Assembly (NCBI GenBank): GCA_947591315.1
Contig: CANQDD010000004.1
Coordinates: 59,095 to 123,094 of the forward strand
Direction: 5' to 3'
DNA: 64,000 nucleotides
Source: an uncultured Clostridia bacterium
GTDB taxonomy: Bacteria > Bacillota > Clostridia > UBA1381
A program made the translations under genes and the position numbers. Numbering within the stretch: position 1 is the first letter of the stretch; every line of letters begins with the position of its first letter. The notes under the pieces were generated by a model. The model was not told the DNA's origin and ran no database searches. It saw only the letters and a list, made by a program, of their open reading frames with translations. Of this stretch, positions 44,791-53,375 are shown one piece after another.

Positions 44791-47622
44791 TTAATCTATA
44801 TCCTCCGTGAAGTCGGGAATGTTCACGCCGTTCACGTACTCGTTGTTCGGAACGGGGATATTCTCGTCCATTTCCGGCCCGATATAGAAGCCCGTCTGCG
44901 TGCACTGGTTGTACGCCGTGTTCTGGAACGCGACGGACAGACGGTACACGTGGTCGTGCATGAGCGTGTAGAACTTGTGGTGCGTCACGTCGGTCGTCGT
45001 GTATACGCGAAGCTCCGTGTCATCAGCGTTTCGCCATATCGCTTCCTCGCGCCAGTCGCCCAGAATATCAGCCTGAATACAGGGGTTGCCCTTTTTCCAG
45101 TTGTTTGAAAGCGTGCCGGCGGGGTCTAAGATCGTGACGAGCTTGTTGTTTTCGTAGTCCCACTTGTAAATTTTCGGGTAGCCGTAGCCCTTTTCCTCGA
45201 CAAATTCGTGGTCGAGAAGCTCGCGGAGAAGGTCGCCGTCCCACCAAATCGCGAACGCGATAGATTCGGGGCCGTGCTCGTTAATCATCTCGCCTTCCAT
45301 GGTGAAAATTCCGTCGTCCATTACCCAGCACTGGTTGCCGACGTAGCGCGGGTCGATCTTCGCGCACAGTCCGCGCGTCGTGTCGCGTCCCGTGTAGAAG
45401 CCCCACTTTATCTCGCCCGTAGCGGGATCTCGAACCTCGTAGCCGAGCTCCGCCTCAAGCTCCTCGTGTATCTGGAAGTAGTCGAGGTTGGGCGTGTTCG
45501 GTGTGAAGTTGCCGAGGTTACACGTGTCGCCGTGCATAAGACCGGTCGAGTATATGCCCGTGCCGTCGTCGTCAACTGCCATCGCGCCGTAAACTATTTC
45601 GTCGAGACCGTCGCCGTCTATGTCGCCGACGCCGAGGTTGTGGTTGCCCTGCGCCGTAAATTCTATGTTCTGATCCTTGTTCGCGAGGAATTTCCAACGC
45701 TTGACAAGCTTATTGTCTATTACGTCGTACGCCACAAGCACCGTCGGGCAGCCGTGGTCGTAGTAGCCGCGGCACATTACGACACTCGGATTTTCGCCGT
45801 CGAGGTACGCCACACACGCGAGGAAGCGGTCAACGCGGTTGCCCCAGTTGTCGCCCCACTCGATAATGTTGCCGCGCGGCGGGTCGTATTCAACGATGTC
45901 AAGAGCCGCGCCCGTCAAGCCGTCGAACAGCGTCAGGTACTCGGGGCCGTCTATGATGAAGCCGTCCTTATTTCTGTAGTCGGCGTCCTTGTCGCCTATC
46001 ACATTACCAACGCCGTCAACCGAGCCGTCCGCGGTCTTGCATACCATTTCAGCTCTGCCGTCGTTGTTGAAGTCGTAAACCATGAACTGCGTGTAGTGCG
46101 CGCCGCTTCTGATGTTTTTGCCGAGGTTTATTCTCCAAAGGCGCTTGCCGTTTAATTTGTACGCGTCAAGTATGCACTCGCCGGTGTAGCCCTTGTGCGA
46201 ATTATCCCTGCCGTTCGCGTCCCAGCGGAGTATTATCTCGTATTCGCCGTCGCCGTCTAGGTCGCCGACCGACGCGTCGTTCGCGGTGTACTCGTAAACC
46301 CTGCCGTTTGACGGATCCGTCCACGGGGCGGGCTTGTCGAGCGGTATCGAGAGGTACTCCTTATCCCACGGCTTTACCTCGCAGCCGTGCTTTTCAGCCT
46401 TGCCGTCCTTTACGGCTTTTATCGTGTAAACGTCGGTCTGCTTGCCGTCTGTATCAAGGTAGTTTGTGGAGTCGGTTATTATATCGGTTATTCTGTCGCC
46501 GTTTCTGTACACGACAAAGTTTATGTCCTGCTCGTACTCGTAGGCGTTAAGTCTCCAGCTAAGGAATATGCCGTTCTCGGTCGGAACTGCCACTGCTCCG
46601 CGGTCAAGCGTTTCCATTTTATACTTTTTCGGCTCGGCTTCCATGTCTATTGTAACGTCCGCGCGCGGCGTTTTGCCGCTCGTCGTTACGGCTTCCACGC
46701 CGTACACGTAAGGCACGTTCGTTATAACCTTATCGTCTATGTAATCGGCGTCGGTCGTGCGCGCTATGAGCTTGTATATACCGTAGGGAGCCTTGCGGTA
46801 AATGTTGTACCAAACGGCTTCCTTCACGCCGTCCCACACGAGCGCGACGGAATTTGCAGTTTCCTTCGCGTCGAGATTTTCTATCTTCGCCGTGACCGCG
46901 CCGCCGTCCACAACTGTAACGTTTACCGACGACGTTTCGCCGAGGAAGCTCTGCGCGTAAAGCGGGCAGACGGTGTACTCAAATTCCTGCGCAAGCTCTA
47001 CCGTGCCGTCCGTAAATTCCTCGCCCGTGACCTCTGTACAGACCTCGATTTCGTGGTTTCTCTTGTGGTTTATGCGCTGCACGCGGTAACCCGTGACGTC
47101 CTCCGCTTTGTCCCACGTGAGCTTTACCGCCGCACCGCCGCGCTTCGCGCTTACGCTGCTTGTGAGATTTGTAACGCCGACGGTGCGCTTTATCGTTATA
47201 TCTATACTGTTAAGCGCAGTGTGGCGGCTCGACTGGAACGCAAATTCCAGCTTTCCGTCCATTACCTCGACGGTGTATACTCTCTCGGCAACGACGTTGC
47301 AGCGCACCCATACGCGCTTTACGTCTCCGTTTATCGAGTAGCGCACAACGGTGTCGCCCTCGTCGTCATAGTCGCCGGTCGATACGCGCACGATATATGT
47401 TCCGTTTTCCATGTCAACTCTGAACGTATTTTCGTCGACAAAAAGAAAATCGCGGTTTACTTCCTTCTCGCCCTCCGGTCTTTCGAGAGCCGAAGCCGTT
47501 TTTGTGAGACCATAGCCTTTTTCCGGTGTGTAAAGCGTGGTTTCCGTGACCTTTGTGTAGCCGTTTTGAGCGGTTTTCTTTCCGAAATCAAAGCTTGCTT
47601 CTGTAAACATAACTTTTTCCAT
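44791..47622 (-). CDS. Rhamnogalacturonan lyase, PL11 family, with N-terminal glycan-binding-like and Fn3-like modules
   Basis: This 943-residue protein has a C-terminal PL11 beta-propeller (about 375-943). Its calcium-binding repeats include GDLDGDGEYEI, YDFNNDGRAE and GDIDGDGLDEI, with EYDPPRGNIIEWGDNWGNRVDRFLA and GYYDHGCP also matching YesW/YesX. The start (1-140) resembles a galactose-binding/malectin-like domain; two or three Fn3-like modules fill 150-370. No signal peptide is present, so it is predicted to work in the cytoplasm on imported rhamnogalacturonan oligosaccharides, like Bacillus YesX. The first ATG is only 2-3 nt after AAAGG; M5 is an alternative. No sugar transporter is nearby. 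Confidence 0.9.
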   Translation of the reverse strand: MEKVMFTEASFDFGKKTAQNGYTKVTETTLYTPEKGYGLTKTASALERPEGEKEVNRDFLFVDENTFRVDMENGTYIVRVSTGDYDDEGDTVVRYSINGDVKRVWVRCNVVAERVYTVEVMDGKLEFAFQSSRHTALNSIDITIKRTVGVTNLTSSVSAKRGGAAVKLTWDKAEDVTGYRVQRINHKRNHEIEVCTEVTGEEFTDGTVELAQEFEYTVCPLYAQSFLGETSSVNVTVVDGGAVTAKIENLDAKETANSVALVWDGVKEAVWYNIYRKAPYGIYKLIARTTDADYIDDKVITNVPYVYGVEAVTTSGKTPRADVTIDMEAEPKKYKMETLDRGAVAVPTENGIFLSWRLNAYEYEQDINFVVYRNGDRITDIITDSTNYLDTDGKQTDVYTIKAVKDGKAEKHGCEVKPWDKEYLSIPLDKPAPWTDPSNGRVYEYTANDASVGDLDGDGEYEIILRWDANGRDNSHKGYTGECILDAYKLNGKRLWRINLGKNIRSGAHYTQFMVYDFNNDGRAEMVCKTADGSVDGVGNVIGDKDADYRNKDGFIIDGPEYLTLFDGLTGAALDIVEYDPPRGNIIEWGDNWGNRVDRFLACVAYLDGENPSVVMCRGYYDHGCPTVLVAYDVIDNKLVKRWKFLANKDQNIEFTAQGNHNLGVGDIDGDGLDEIVYGAMAVDDDGTGIYSTGLMHGDTCNLGNFTPNTPNLDYFQIHEELEAELGYEVRDPATGEIKWGFYTGRDTTRGLCAKIDPRYVGNQCWVMDDGIFTMEGEMINEHGPESIAFAIWWDGDLLRELLDHEFVEEKGYGYPKIYKWDYENNKLVTILDPAGTLSNNWKKGNPCIQADILGDWREEAIWRNADDTELRVYTTTDVTHHKFYTLMHDHVYRLSVAFQNTAYNQCTQTGFYIGPEMDENIPVPNNEYVNGVNIPDFTEDID

Positions 47623-47766
47623 TACCTTTCAGCCCGTAAATTTTGTCCCCGCCGACGCGCACGGGCACACTTCGGCGTATAACATATCATTTTAATTATA
47701 CACCCGAGGCGGGGAATAAGTAAAGAGGTTTTTAGAAAAAAGTTCAAAATTTTACGCGCGCCGCTC

Positions 47767-48582
47767 CTATTCCGCGCTGTTCGCTCCGATGTTGTCGAGG
47801 CTCTTAAATTCAAAGCCCTGCTCCTTCGCGCAGCAGATTATGTCGTGCAGCGCGGCGGCGTTGTCGGAGGAAACGGCGTGGAGAAGCAGTATTGCGCCGT
47901 CGTGGAAGTAGGGCGTGACCTCCTTAAACGCGTGCTCCTTGCCCTGCTGCATGTTTATGTCCCAGTCCTTGTACGCGAAGCTCCACAGAATTGTTTTGTA
48001 CCCCATGTCGCGCGCCACGGCGAGCACGCGCTCCGACCATTCGCCCTCCGGCGGACGCATGTAAGTCATGGTGTAGCCGTACATTTCCTGCGCCGTTTTG
48101 TTCAAATCGTCAAGCTCCTTTTGAACCGTCTCCACACTCTGCTTCGGGAGGTTTACGTGGTTGACGGTGTGGTTGCCGACAATGTGTCCGTCGTCGATCA
48201 TGCGCCGCACAAGCTCCTGCTGATTTTCAAGATACGGCCCCGTCACAAAAAACGCGGCGGGGGTCTGCGTTTCCTCGAGAACGTCGAGAATTTGAGAGGT
48301 GTAGCCGTTTTCGTAGCCTTCGTCAAACGTGAGATAAAGCGTTTTCGGCGCGTTCTCGTCAATGTAGTAGCAGTCGTATTTTGCCATTCTGTCCCTGTCC
48401 TTCTGCGGAATATCGGGAGCTTTGCCCTTTTTTTTCACAAATCCCCAGCCCGTGCCCGTGTTGTCTATAGCTTCGTACGAGGTTTGACTTGACGAGACGC
48501 TCTCTGTTTCCTCGGTTTTTTCCGCGCCGCAGCCGGTCAAAAGAAGCGCGGCGCAGGTGATTGTGATTAAAAATTTTTTCAT
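47767..48582 (-). CDS. PdaA-like polysaccharide deacetylase lipoprotein
   Basis: This 271-residue lipoprotein (lipobox LLTGC, C18) has a CE4 domain with LYLTFDEGYENGYTSQIL, the H-x3-H metal pair in GNHTVNHVNL, RPPEGEWSERVL and LLLHAVSSDNA. TFDEGYENG is characteristic of PdaA and delta-lactam-type deacetylases, which make muramic delta-lactam in spore cortex together with CwlD. This supports an endospore-forming ancestry. It is divergent from a second CE4 gene at 48699. Confidence 0.9.
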   Translation of the reverse strand: MKKFLITITCAALLLTGCGAEKTEETESVSSSQTSYEAIDNTGTGWGFVKKKGKAPDIPQKDRDRMAKYDCYYIDENAPKTLYLTFDEGYENGYTSQILDVLEETQTPAAFFVTGPYLENQQELVRRMIDDGHIVGNHTVNHVNLPKQSVETVQKELDDLNKTAQEMYGYTMTYMRPPEGEWSERVLAVARDMGYKTILWSFAYKDWDINMQQGKEHAFKEVTPYFHDGAILLLHAVSSDNAAALHDIICCAKEQGFEFKSLDNIGANSAE

Positions 48583-48629
48583 ATTTACATCTTCCTTTCT
48601 TATTTGTCAGAATTTTTTGTCAAATCTTG

Positions 48630-48658
48630 TTGAATTTTATAATGTTTTGGTGTATACT
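48630..48658 (+). promoter_or_regulatory. Promoter of the membrane-bound CE4 gene
   Basis: TTGAAT (48630-48635) and TATACT (48653-48658) are 17 bp apart. GGGGGATT precedes ATG 48699. Confidence 0.65.
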
Positions 48659-48698
48659 AAATATATATTTTATATACACTGTTTAAAGGGGGATTACG

Positions 48699-49814
48699 AT
48701 GGCAACCATGAATGAATTTGAACGCAGGCGCCGTGAGCGCAGAATGCGTGAGCGCCGCAGGAAAAAGCGTATTCGTGCCGCTATTATTCTTACAGCGTTC
48801 GTATGCGCCGTTATTTTGATTGTCATATTGGTTATGAGCAGATGCTCGTCAAACAAGCCTGCCGAAACGGTGCAGCTCGGTGGTGACGGTACGAGTGAAA
48901 CCACTCTGTCGCCTCAAAACGAGGCAACGCCAGCTCCGACGCCCACGGCAAATCCGATGACAATACCCCCGGCATCGGAAAACAATGATTTGATGGATAT
49001 TATAGAGGATTCCGGTCAGGAAAAGCGCTGCTATCTCACGTTTGACGACGGCCCCACGGAAAATATAACACCGCAGATCCTTGACACGTTAAGACGCTAC
49101 AACGTTAAGGCGACGTTCTTTGAGATTGGCTCGCTCATACAGACAAACCCGTCTATGGCGCGGCGCGTTTACGAGGAGGGACACCTTATCGCGAACCATT
49201 CCGACGGACATAACTATGCAAAATTATATGTTTCGACCGACACATTTATGAATGAGGTCAACGAATGTTACGAGGCTATCAAGGATATTACCGGCGAGGC
49301 AGAGCCGTTCAAGCTCGTGCGTTTCCCGGGCGGCGGATTTAATTCGAGCGCGGACAGCTATTCGCCCGTAAAGCAGGAGTGTAAGGACGCTCTCGCGGAG
49401 TACGGCTTCTACTACTGCGACTGGAACGCGTTAAACGGTGACGCGGAGGGCAAAACGAAGGACGCCGACGAGCTTCTCGATTATCTGATAGATTCAGCCG
49501 AAGGTCAGGACAATCTTGTTGTGCTTATGCATGACGCGGCGTCTAAGCAGGCTACCGCGGACGCGCTCGGCTCGATTATTGAATATTTGAGGGGCGAGGG
49601 CTACACGTTCCACAGGCTTGACGATATAGAATACCAGTCGTCCTCCGTCGGCACAGGCTTGGACGATGAGTATACCGACTCGGACTATGACGAGGATACG
49701 GATATGAGCGGCGATGAGGACGAGGGCAGCACTCCCGCGCCGAGACGCACAACATCTCCCGCGCCGTCGTCGGGTTCCTCCGGCGGAAGCTCGGGGCCGA
49801 TAATTATTCAGTAA
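48699..49814 (+). CDS. Membrane-anchored peptidoglycan deacetylase (PgdA-like CE4)
   Basis: This 371-residue protein has a very basic N-terminus (RRRRERRMRERRRKKR), one membrane helix (27-46), a Thr/Pro-rich spacer (50-95) and a CE4 domain. The catalytic TFDDGP is near 113-118, H167/H171 sit in NHSDGH, RFPGGGFN follows, and LVVLMHDAASK is near the end. PgdA-type enzymes deacetylate N-acetylglucosamine in the wall and reduce lysozyme sensitivity. The last 60 residues are acidic (DDEYTDSDYDED) then Pro/Ser/Gly-rich, an unusual low-complexity tail that may interact with wall polymers. It is convergent with nrdG across a shared terminator. Confidence 0.88.
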   Translation: MATMNEFERRRRERRMRERRRKKRIRAAIILTAFVCAVILIVILVMSRCSSNKPAETVQLGGDGTSETTLSPQNEATPAPTPTANPMTIPPASENNDLMDIIEDSGQEKRCYLTFDDGPTENITPQILDTLRRYNVKATFFEIGSLIQTNPSMARRVYEEGHLIANHSDGHNYAKLYVSTDTFMNEVNECYEAIKDITGEAEPFKLVRFPGGGFNSSADSYSPVKQECKDALAEYGFYYCDWNALNGDAEGKTKDADELLDYLIDSAEGQDNLVVLMHDAASKQATADALGSIIEYLRGEGYTFHRLDDIEYQSSSVGTGLDDEYTDSDYDEDTDMSGDEDEGSTPAPRRTTSPAPSSGSSGGSSGPIIIQ

Positions 49815-49817
49815 CGT

Positions 49818-49848
49818 AAAAAATCGTTCCCGATGGGAACGATTTTTT
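49818..49848. terminator. Bidirectional terminator
   Basis: AAAAAATCGTTCCC (49818-49831) and GGGAACGATTTTTT (49835-49848) form a perfect 14-bp inverted repeat with a GAT loop, serving the CE4 gene (+) and nrdG (-). Confidence 0.92.
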
Positions 49849-50351
49849 CATATTTCAAGCAGTTTTATCTCGCCCGACGCGAGCGTTTTTTTCACGTCTA
49901 TCAGGCGTTGGTTCTCGCTTCCGCGGAATTTAAGGCGCAGATTTTTCTTTGCCTCCACAAATTTGCCGTCAACGAGTACGTCGATCAGCTCGAGTATGTC
50001 CTTTGACACGTCCGCGTCTTTAAGCTGCTCGAACGTGAAGCCGCTGTAGCACCATACGTTCATGTCGGGGTGTCTGTCCTTCACGGCGCGTATGACGCTA
50101 AGCACAGTCTCTCTGTTCTCCGGCTCAAACGGCTCGCCGCCGAGTACGCTGAAGCCCTCTATGTAGTCGGGTTCGAGCGCGTCGAGTATTTCTTTGAGCG
50201 TGTCGTCGTCGAACGGCTCTCCGTAGGCGAAGTCCCACGCCTCACTGTTGAAGCAGCCCTTGCACGCGTGGCGGCAGCCGCTTACAAACAGCGATACGCG
50301 CACGCCCGGCCCGTTCGCAACGTCGGTTTTTTTTATTGTCGCGTAGTTCAT
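49848..50351 (-). CDS. nrdG: Anaerobic ribonucleotide reductase activating protein
   Basis: This 167-residue radical-SAM enzyme installs the glycyl radical on NrdD. The cluster motif CRHACKGCFN (CxxxCxxC) and the start MNYATIKKTDVANGPGVRVSLFVSGC are typical; GGEPFEPEN and WCYSGFTFE follow. It is on the same strand as nrdD but separated by 542 bp with a terminator and repeat cluster 5, so nrdG may be expressed separately or only by read-through. Confidence 0.95.
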   Translation of the reverse strand: MNYATIKKTDVANGPGVRVSLFVSGCRHACKGCFNSEAWDFAYGEPFDDDTLKEILDALEPDYIEGFSVLGGEPFEPENRETVLSVIRAVKDRHPDMNVWCYSGFTFEQLKDADVSKDILELIDVLVDGKFVEAKKNLRLKFRGSENQRLIDVKKTLASGEIKLLEI

Positions 50352-50388
50352 GTTCGGTTCCTTTCTTGGGGGGATTTGGGGTGTAAAT

Positions 50389-50838
50389 ACGGGCGACCGC
50401 GAGGGTCGCCCCTACGAGAGGCCCCCTTGTTAAAGGGGGCTGGCGCGCGCAGCGCGACTGGGGGATTCCTTTTTGATTTTACAATGAATCCCTCCACCGC
50501 CTTCGGCGGTCCCCCTCCCTTTGACAAGGGAGGCTAACGGGCTGTCGGGGTGAACCACACGCACAGCGTGTGGTAGGTGTGTTGCGCAGCAACAAACACT
50601 GTAACAAGGCGCCAGCCCCTACAACCGTGATTTTGAAATTGCATGGACGGGCGAACACGGTTCGCCCCTACAATACCGTTCACATCACGTTGTCGCGGAA
50701 GGGCGACCGCGAGGGTCGCCCCTACATAAAATTTGTGCGCCGTAGGGGCGGTCACTGGCCGCCCGTAAAAACCCCTATTATGTTGTTCACCTCATCCACC
50801 GCTTCGCGGTCCCCCTTCCCCTTAAGGGGAAGGCTATT
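50389..50838. repeat. Palindromic repeat cluster 5 (modules C, B inverted, interrupted D, C, C, H, G)
   Basis: Type C hairpin at 50389-50416; inverted type B at 50414-50540 with inner hairpin GTCGCGC/GCGCGCC and terminus GGCTAACG. A type D arm is split: its left part lies at 50538-50550 and its right part at 50608-50624. A G-like segment (CACGC/GCGTG and TTGCGCAGCAA pairings) sits between. Further modules are type C at 50649-50671 and 50701-50725, type H at 50742-50766 and a partial type G at 50785-50838. The stretch lies between nrdD and nrdG, and I see no gene in it. Confidence 0.88.
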
Positions 50839-50855
50839 ATTCCCTCATTTTTTCA

Positions 50856-50888
50856 GAAAAAAAGGGGCGGCACAACCGCCCCGAAAAA
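50856..50888 (-). terminator. Rho-independent terminator of nrdD
   Basis: GGGGCGG (50864-50870) and CCGCCCC (50876-50882) form a stem; on the minus strand seven T follow. Confidence 0.9.
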
Positions 50889-50893
50889 TCGTA

Positions 50894-53020
50894 TTACAGA
50901 TGCAGCACTCTGCTCTTTATTTCACTTGTCTTACCGGTGTTCCAGAAGTTCTCGCCGAGGTAGCCGCACGTTCTGCGCGTTACCGACAGCCTGTTCTTAT
51001 CCTTATTGCCGCACTGCGGGCATTCCCATTCGAGGTCGTCGTTTATCATAATCTCGCCGTCGAAGCCGCATACCTGGCAATAGTCGGATTTCGTGTTAAA
51101 CTCGCCATACTGGATATGGTCGTAAATGTACTTCACGAGCATTTCGAGCGCGGGCAGGTTGTTCTGCATGTTCGGTATCTCAACGTACGAGATCGCGCCG
51201 CCGAGCGAAATATCCTGAAACTCGCTCTCGATGTCGAACTTGTCGAACGCGCTTATATTCTCTCTTACGTCAACGTGGTAAGAATTCGTGTAGTAGCCCT
51301 TGTCGGTTACGTTCTTGATTATGCCATACTTTGCGCGGTCGATCTTCGCGAAGCGGTAGCAGAGCGACTCTGCGGGCGTGCCGTAAAGCGCGAATCCGAT
51401 ATTCGTCTTTTTCTTCCACTCCTGAACCTTTTCGCGCATCTTCTTCATTACCTTCAGCGCGAATTCCTTGCCCTCGCCGTGCGTCTGGCTCTGACCGGTC
51501 ATAAGGTAGGTAAGCTCGTACAGTCCGATGTAGCCGAGCGATATCGAGGAGTAGCCGCCGTAGAGGTACTTGTCGATCTTCTCGCCCTTCTTAAGACGCG
51601 CTATTGCTCCGTACTGCCAGTGAATGGGGCTTACGTCCGAAACCGTGCCCACAAGCGCCTTGTGACGGCACATAATCGCCTCGAAGCAAAGCTCCAGTCT
51701 TTCCTCGAACAGCTTCCAGAAGCGATCCATGTCGCCCTTCGCGATAATGCCCATCTGCGGGAGGTTTATGCTGACAACGCCCTGATTGAAGCGTCCCTCC
51801 CACTTATAATTACCGTTCTCGTCCTTCCACGGAGCGAGGAACGAACGGCAGCCCATAGGTCCGAAAACGTTGCCCTCGTAATTCTCGCGCATCTTCTTTG
51901 CGCTCAGATAGTCGGGGTACATTCTCTTTGCGCTGCACTTTACGGCGAGCTTCGTAACGTAATCGTACTTGCCGCCCTTTAAGCAGTTGTTCTCGTCAAG
52001 CACGTACACGAGCTTCGGGAACGCCGGCGTTACGTAAACGCCCTGCTCGTTCTTTATGCCCTCGAGACGCTGACGGAGTATCTCTTCTATTATTCTTACG
52101 TTTTCCTCAACGTACTCGTCGTTCTCGTCGATGTAGAGGAAAAGCGTTACAAACGGCGACTGACCGTTTGTCGTCATGAGAGTGTTTATCTGGTACTGTA
52201 TCGTCTGCACGCCGGACTTAAGCTCGTCGTCAACGCGCATCGAAACTATCTTTTCGAGCGTGTCGGCGTCTATACCGTCGCCGAACTTTTCTCTCGCTTC
52301 CTTTTCAAACTTTTCGCGGCTTCTTCTGAGATACTTGCCGAGGTGCGCCACGTTTACCGACTGTCCGCCGTACTGGTTACTCGCGACCGCCGCTATGATC
52401 TGCGTCGTAACGGTGCAGGCAACCTGGAAGCTCTTGGGCGACTCGATAAGCTTGCCGTTCATTACCGTGCCGTTGTCGAGCATATCCTTGATGTTTATGA
52501 GGCAGCAGTTGAATATCGGCTGAATGAAGTAGTCCGCGTCGTGGAAGTGAAGCACGCCGTTGTCGTGCGCCATCGAGATATGCTCGGGAAGAAGTATTCT
52601 TCTCGTAAGGTCGCGCGATACCTCGCCCGCAATGTAGTCGCGCTGCGTTGACGCGTGAACCGTGTTCTTGTTCGAGTTCTCCTCCGCGAGCTCCTTGTTC
52701 TCGTTCTTTATGAGCTTTAATATCGACTCGTCGGTCGTGTTCTTTTTACGGAGCAGGCTTCTCTGGTAGCGGTAAATCATGTACTTCTTCGCAAGCACAT
52801 ACTTGTTATTGCTTACGAGCGTTCTTTCTATAATATCCTGTATCGTCTCTACGGGGATAACGTCGCCGCTGAGGTTTTCAACGTTCTCTACCGCCTGCGC
52901 GATAAGCTCAGCGTCCGCCTTCTGCGAATTTTCAACCTCGACGTTCGCCTTCTCTATGGCGTTTGTTATTTTTTCCACTTCGTAGCTGACAATTCTTCCG
53001 TCACGCTTCTGAACCTTCAT
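50894..53020 (-). CDS. nrdD: Anaerobic ribonucleoside-triphosphate reductase
   Basis: This 708-residue class III reductase makes dNTPs with a glycyl radical. It has an N-terminal ATP-cone (KVQKRDGRIVSYEVEKITNAI, about 1-95), the catalytic barrel with HVDTFDADYF-like HDADYFIQPIFNCCLIN, and a zinc site of four cysteines (CQVCGFDG and CPQCGNKD). The glycyl-radical motif RRTCGYLGE lies near the C-terminus. The ribosome site GGAAGG precedes the ATG. Upstream are a consensus promoter and NrdR-like boxes. Confidence 0.97.
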   Translation of the reverse strand: MKVQKRDGRIVSYEVEKITNAIEKANVEVENSQKADAELIAQAVENVENLSGDVIPVETIQDIIERTLVSNNKYVLAKKYMIYRYQRSLLRKKNTTDESILKLIKNENKELAEENSNKNTVHASTQRDYIAGEVSRDLTRRILLPEHISMAHDNGVLHFHDADYFIQPIFNCCLINIKDMLDNGTVMNGKLIESPKSFQVACTVTTQIIAAVASNQYGGQSVNVAHLGKYLRRSREKFEKEAREKFGDGIDADTLEKIVSMRVDDELKSGVQTIQYQINTLMTTNGQSPFVTLFLYIDENDEYVEENVRIIEEILRQRLEGIKNEQGVYVTPAFPKLVYVLDENNCLKGGKYDYVTKLAVKCSAKRMYPDYLSAKKMRENYEGNVFGPMGCRSFLAPWKDENGNYKWEGRFNQGVVSINLPQMGIIAKGDMDRFWKLFEERLELCFEAIMCRHKALVGTVSDVSPIHWQYGAIARLKKGEKIDKYLYGGYSSISLGYIGLYELTYLMTGQSQTHGEGKEFALKVMKKMREKVQEWKKKTNIGFALYGTPAESLCYRFAKIDRAKYGIIKNVTDKGYYTNSYHVDVRENISAFDKFDIESEFQDISLGGAISYVEIPNMQNNLPALEMLVKYIYDHIQYGEFNTKSDYCQVCGFDGEIMINDDLEWECPQCGNKDKNRLSVTRRTCGYLGENFWNTGKTSEIKSRVLHL

Positions 53021-53069
53021 TTTCTTTCCTTCCCTTCCCGAAATGCTTTAAAACGGCGGCGCGTATGCA

Positions 53070-53085
53070 CCACTATATTTTGTGC
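53070..53085 (-). promoter_or_regulatory. NrdR box candidate 1
   Basis: On the minus strand the sequence is GCACAAAATATAGTGG, close to the NrdR consensus ACACwATATATwGTGT. It lies about 50 bp upstream of the nrdD start, within the predicted transcript. Confidence 0.65.
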
Positions 53086-53101
53086 CGTCCGTTCCGCAAA
53101 C

Positions 53102-53117
53102 TCTCTATATCTTGAAT
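53102..53117 (-). promoter_or_regulatory. NrdR box candidate 2 (imperfect)
   Basis: The minus-strand core CAAGATATAG matches box 3 exactly, with weaker flanks. Its centre is 32 bp from box 1, about three helical turns, which is the spacing expected for paired NrdR boxes. Confidence 0.5.
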
Positions 53118-53126
53118 ACGAACCAA

Positions 53127-53155
53127 ATTATAGCACAAGATTTTTCCAAATGCAA
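53127..53155 (-). promoter_or_regulatory. Promoter of nrdD
   Basis: On the minus strand, TTGCAT (53155-53150) and TATAAT (53132-53127) have a 17-bp spacer. NrdR-like box 2 begins just downstream of the -10, near the expected transcription start. Confidence 0.75.
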
Positions 53156-53160
53156 CTGAT

Positions 53161-53216
53161 TTATGTTTACAAGTTTGCGACAAAAAAGGGCAAAAAATTT
53201 GTTTTTGTAAACATAA
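53161..53216. promoter_or_regulatory. Inverted repeat upstream of the nrdD promoter
   Basis: TTATGTTTACAA (53161-53172) and TTGTAAACATAA (53205-53216) are perfect 12-bp arms separated by 32 bp. The distance suggests two half-sites for a looping or dimeric regulator rather than a simple hairpin. Confidence 0.45.
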
Positions 53217-53296
53217 TGTAACTTGACACGAAAAAAACACGTAAAACCGACATTTCTTTTTTTACAATAATGTTACTTTGTGCGGTGGCAAAATAG

Positions 53297-53329
53297 ACAA
53301 AAAATAAGGCTGTTTTTTGTGCAGCCTTA
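53297..53329 (-). terminator. Terminator of the V-ATPase operon
   Basis: TAAGGCTG (53305-53312) and CAGCCTTA (53322-53329) form a stem; on the minus strand it is followed by a run of six T. It lies about 47 bp after the subunit D stop. Confidence 0.85.
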
Positions 53330-53359
53330 CATATCCCTTGTGTTTACGTAAAATTGTTG

Positions 53360-53375
53360 CCACAAGATATAGTGG
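53360..53375 (-). promoter_or_regulatory. NrdR box candidate 3, next to the V-ATPase end
   Basis: The minus-strand sequence CCACAAGATATAGTGG is a strong NrdR-type palindrome. It directly abuts the subunit D stop codon, on the far side of the operon terminator from nrdD and 290 bp from box 1. Confidence 0.5.

Noticed and set aside
46387..47682. A 431-codon plus-strand open frame
   Set aside because: It is antisense to the PL11 lyase and shows no domain or signal.
50570..51982. A long open frame on the plus strand
   Set aside because: It begins in repeat cluster 5 and runs antisense to nrdD, whose frame has clear catalytic motifs. The antisense product is low in recognisable structure and rich in basic residues, as expected for a shadow frame.
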